Positions 4,511 through 6,116 of a stretch of 6,116 bases of DNA are shown piece by piece. This stretch comes from JAAYCI01 sp964370195. GTDB taxonomy: Bacteria > Bacillota > Clostridia > Oscillospirales > Ruminococcaceae. Both the position numbers and the translations under genes were made by a program. Location: contig CAYJIH010000074.1 of NCBI GenBank assembly GCA_964370195.1, positions 1 to 6,116 of the forward strand, given 5' to 3'. Each line of letters begins with the position of its first letter. The stretch's first letter is position 1. The notes beneath the pieces were generated by a model. The model worked only from the letters and a program-made list of their open reading frames with translations, was not told the DNA's origin and searched no databases.

Positions 4511-6116
4511 GTGTTCAACGAAAAACGAGCCGGTTTGAAAGAAAAAATGCGTACATTTAAATTGAGTAAAAAGGTGATTTTTGCCTTGGCGGCAGCAGTT
4601 TTCTTAGTTACTTTTGCCATTTTACTTTGGTTTTTTGTTCTATTGCCAAACAGCCAAGAAGGAGATGCTTTAGAGCAGGCGCTTTATCAAGAGGAGCCCG
4701 TGGTTCGTGAAGATATTGTGGTAGGGCTGAGCGAGACAGGCTCGGTTATGATGGACAGTACGTCCATCACACTGGGGTTTGAAGCGACCATAGTGGAAAC
4801 GTTTACAACAGCCGGAAGTTATGTGGCGGCAGGAGAGGAACTTTTACAAATTGATGTAGAAGATTTTACTGCTTTGTATGAGGCAAAAGAAAGCGAGCTT
4901 GAAACGGCGTTGTTACAGCTGCAGCAAGCGCAGGTCGATGCGGGTGTTCAGCAGTCGAATGCAGATTATGAATATAATGCAAGTGTTCAAAGCGGAACAA
5001 ATGCGGCCGGAATCTATTCCATTCAAATGGCACAATTAGATAGTGGGTATGCTGTTTTACAAAATGAAATTACCACACTGGAAACGCAAGTTGCCAACAT
5101 ACAGCGGCAGATTACAAATGGGCTGGATAACGACTATGGGCTTGCAAGCTACAGAAGCGAACTGGAAACACTGAATGCCCAAATTGCTGATGTGCAAGCA
5201 CAAATTAGTGCGGGGCAGGCAGCGTCGCAAGATACCACGGCATTACAAAGTACCCTTGCACAGCTTACCTTGCTGCAAGAGGAAACAAATGTGCTTATTT
5301 CACTGGCACAAGCGGATTATGACAAGGCTTTTCAAGAATTACAAACGTCGTTAACCACTACGCAAAACAGCCTTACTTCTAAATACAATGAGCGTGACAC
5401 ATACACACTTAATATGCCCGTTCAGCAGCAAGAGTATGCGTCGCAGTATAATGCCAGTGTGCATGACGGTGCCACGGCCCAAAGCGAGCACGACAGTACC
5501 ATGGTGCAAATTGAAACATCCCTTACACAGGCAGAACTTGCGGTAAGCACGTTAGAGGCCGAAATGGAAGTTTTTTCTTCTGTAATGGAAGACGGGATTA
5601 TTACAGCACCACAAGACGGCTATGTGATGACCCTTTCCGAAAGCGATACCCTTCTTGCGGCAAACACGGCATTAATTACTCTAGCCGATAATGCCTTTGT
5701 CAATCTGTCTGTTAGCATTCCACAAGAGGACATTTCTGATATCACAATTGGCATGGAGACAAGCGTGCTTTTGGATGCTTACGAGGACGAATCGCTTCCC
5801 GCTACAGTAGAAAGCATTTCCATTGTGCCATCGGGCAATATGCAAAGCTCTACAAGTTACACAGTGTCTGTGGCATGTGACTTGGCAAACTACCCCGATT
5901 TGGTTGTGTATGAAGGCATGACTGCGGAAGTAACCTTTATACAAAGACAAGTAGAAGATGTTTTGGTTGTTTCGAATAAATGCATCCTTAGTGAAGATGG
6001 CGGGCAATTTGTAATGCGCTTAAACGAAGATGGTAGCATAGAACAAGTTGCCGTTGAAACAGGGTTTTCGGATGGGTTTAACGTAGAGGTGACGAATGGC
6101 CTTTTGGAAGGCGATG
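4511..6116 (+). CDS. MacA/HlyD-like membrane-fusion adaptor of an export system (runs off right edge)
   Basis: An open frame of 535 codons continues past the window end. The GTG at 4511 is preceded by AAGGAG (4497-4502) with 8 bases between; the next in-frame ATG (4547) has no good site and would shorten the cytosolic tail. The order is: short basic cytosolic segment, one membrane anchor (about 22-45), first half of a biotinyl-lipoyl-like domain (about 73-115), a long Gln/Ala/Leu-rich helical region (about 118-358), second lipoyl half starting with ITAPQDGYV (364-372), beta barrel from about F396, and a membrane-proximal domain from about residue 480. This is the MacA/YknX-type adaptor plan. 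In Firmicutes such proteins work at the outer face of the membrane with a MacB-like ABC transporter, expected downstream. The helical region is long compared with the usual MacA hairpin and contains an internal repeat (145-166 and 303-324). It is divergent from the two-component operon; substrate unknown. Confidence 0.92.
   Translation, partial: MFNEKRAGLKEKMRTFKLSKKVIFALAAAVFLVTFAILLWFFVLLPNSQEGDALEQALYQEEPVVREDIVVGLSETGSVMMDSTSITLGFEATIVETFTTAGSYVAAGEELLQIDVEDFTALYEAKESELETALLQLQQAQVDAGVQQSNADYEYNASVQSGTNAAGIYSIQMAQLDSGYAVLQNEITTLETQVANIQRQITNGLDNDYGLASYRSELETLNAQIADVQAQISAGQAASQDTTALQSTLAQLTLLQEETNVLISLAQADYDKAFQELQTSLTTTQNSLTSKYNERDTYTLNMPVQQQEYASQYNASVHDGATAQSEHDSTMVQIETSLTQAELAVSTLEAEMEVFSSVMEDGIITAPQDGYVMTLSESDTLLAANTALITLADNAFVNLSVSIPQEDISDITIGMETSVLLDAYEDESLPATVESISIVPSGNMQSSTSYTVSVACDLANYPDLVVYEGMTAEVTFIQRQVEDVLVVSNKCILSEDGGQFVMRLNEDGSIEQVAVETGFSDGFNVEVTNGLLEGD

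Noticed and set aside
4347..4538. 63-codon plus-strand frame overlapping the adaptor start, a possible leader peptide
   Set aside because: The GTG start has no convincing ribosome binding site and the frame runs through T-rich non-coding DNA. The adaptor start at 4511 has its own strong site, so coupling is not needed.
5681..6007. 108-codon open frame on the minus strand
   Set aside because: It lies wholly inside the adaptor gene, whose plus-strand reading frame shows clear family domains. No ribosome binding site or family match is apparent.
1..6116. CRISPR arrays, tRNA or rRNA genes, transposase genes
   Set aside because: No regularly spaced repeats, cloverleaf-like segments, rRNA signatures or transposase motifs were seen on either strand.

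Overview
The window looks like the chromosome of a low-to-moderate-GC Firmicute, most likely an anaerobic gut-type Clostridia member. This rests on the strong AGGAGG-type ribosome binding sites on nearly every gene, AT-rich intergenic DNA, compact U-tailed terminators, a Gram-positive style sensor kinase and PepSY protein, and an adaptor protein with an N-terminal membrane anchor. No gene here fixes the genus.

Layout. (1) Positions 1-833 hold a divergent pair: the N-terminal part of an NADP(H)-type short-chain dehydrogenase on the minus strand, running off the left edge, and an HxlR-family winged-helix regulator on the plus strand. The 136 bases between them carry two nearly mirror-image promoters facing each other and an 8-bp inverted repeat next to the regulator's ribosome binding site. 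(2) Positions 834-1432 are about 600 bases without a confident gene. They hold a GC-rich hairpin, a doubtful 50-residue cysteine-rich ORF, a strong plus-strand terminator, and the minus-strand terminator of the next operon. (3) Positions 1433-4125, all minus strand, read in transcription order as an OmpR-family response regulator, a HAMP-type sensor histidine kinase (start overlapping the regulator's stop by 4 bases) and a secreted or anchored tandem-PepSY protein. (4) Positions 4126-4510 are a divergent intergenic region with the operon promoter, a 19-bp-stem hairpin and a possibly structured leader. (5) Positions 4511-6116, plus strand, are a long MacA/HlyD-like membrane-fusion (adaptor) protein, open at the right edge; an ABC permease/ATPase pair would be the usual next genes.

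How the parts may work together. The kinase and regulator form a classical envelope-sensing two-component system, with the PepSY protein a likely extracytoplasmic modulator or target and the divergent adaptor a likely export target. The best regulatory evidence is that the regulator gene and the PepSY gene are preceded by the same element: two TTnAT half-sites 11 bp apart, then exactly 10 bp, then a -10 box. This fits an autoregulated OmpR-type regulon. I did not find the same element in front of the adaptor, so its control by this system is inferred only from position. Gene families here are ordinary; the points worth a second look are regulatory DNA and RNA structures and a few protein oddities. 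I see no clearly novel system.
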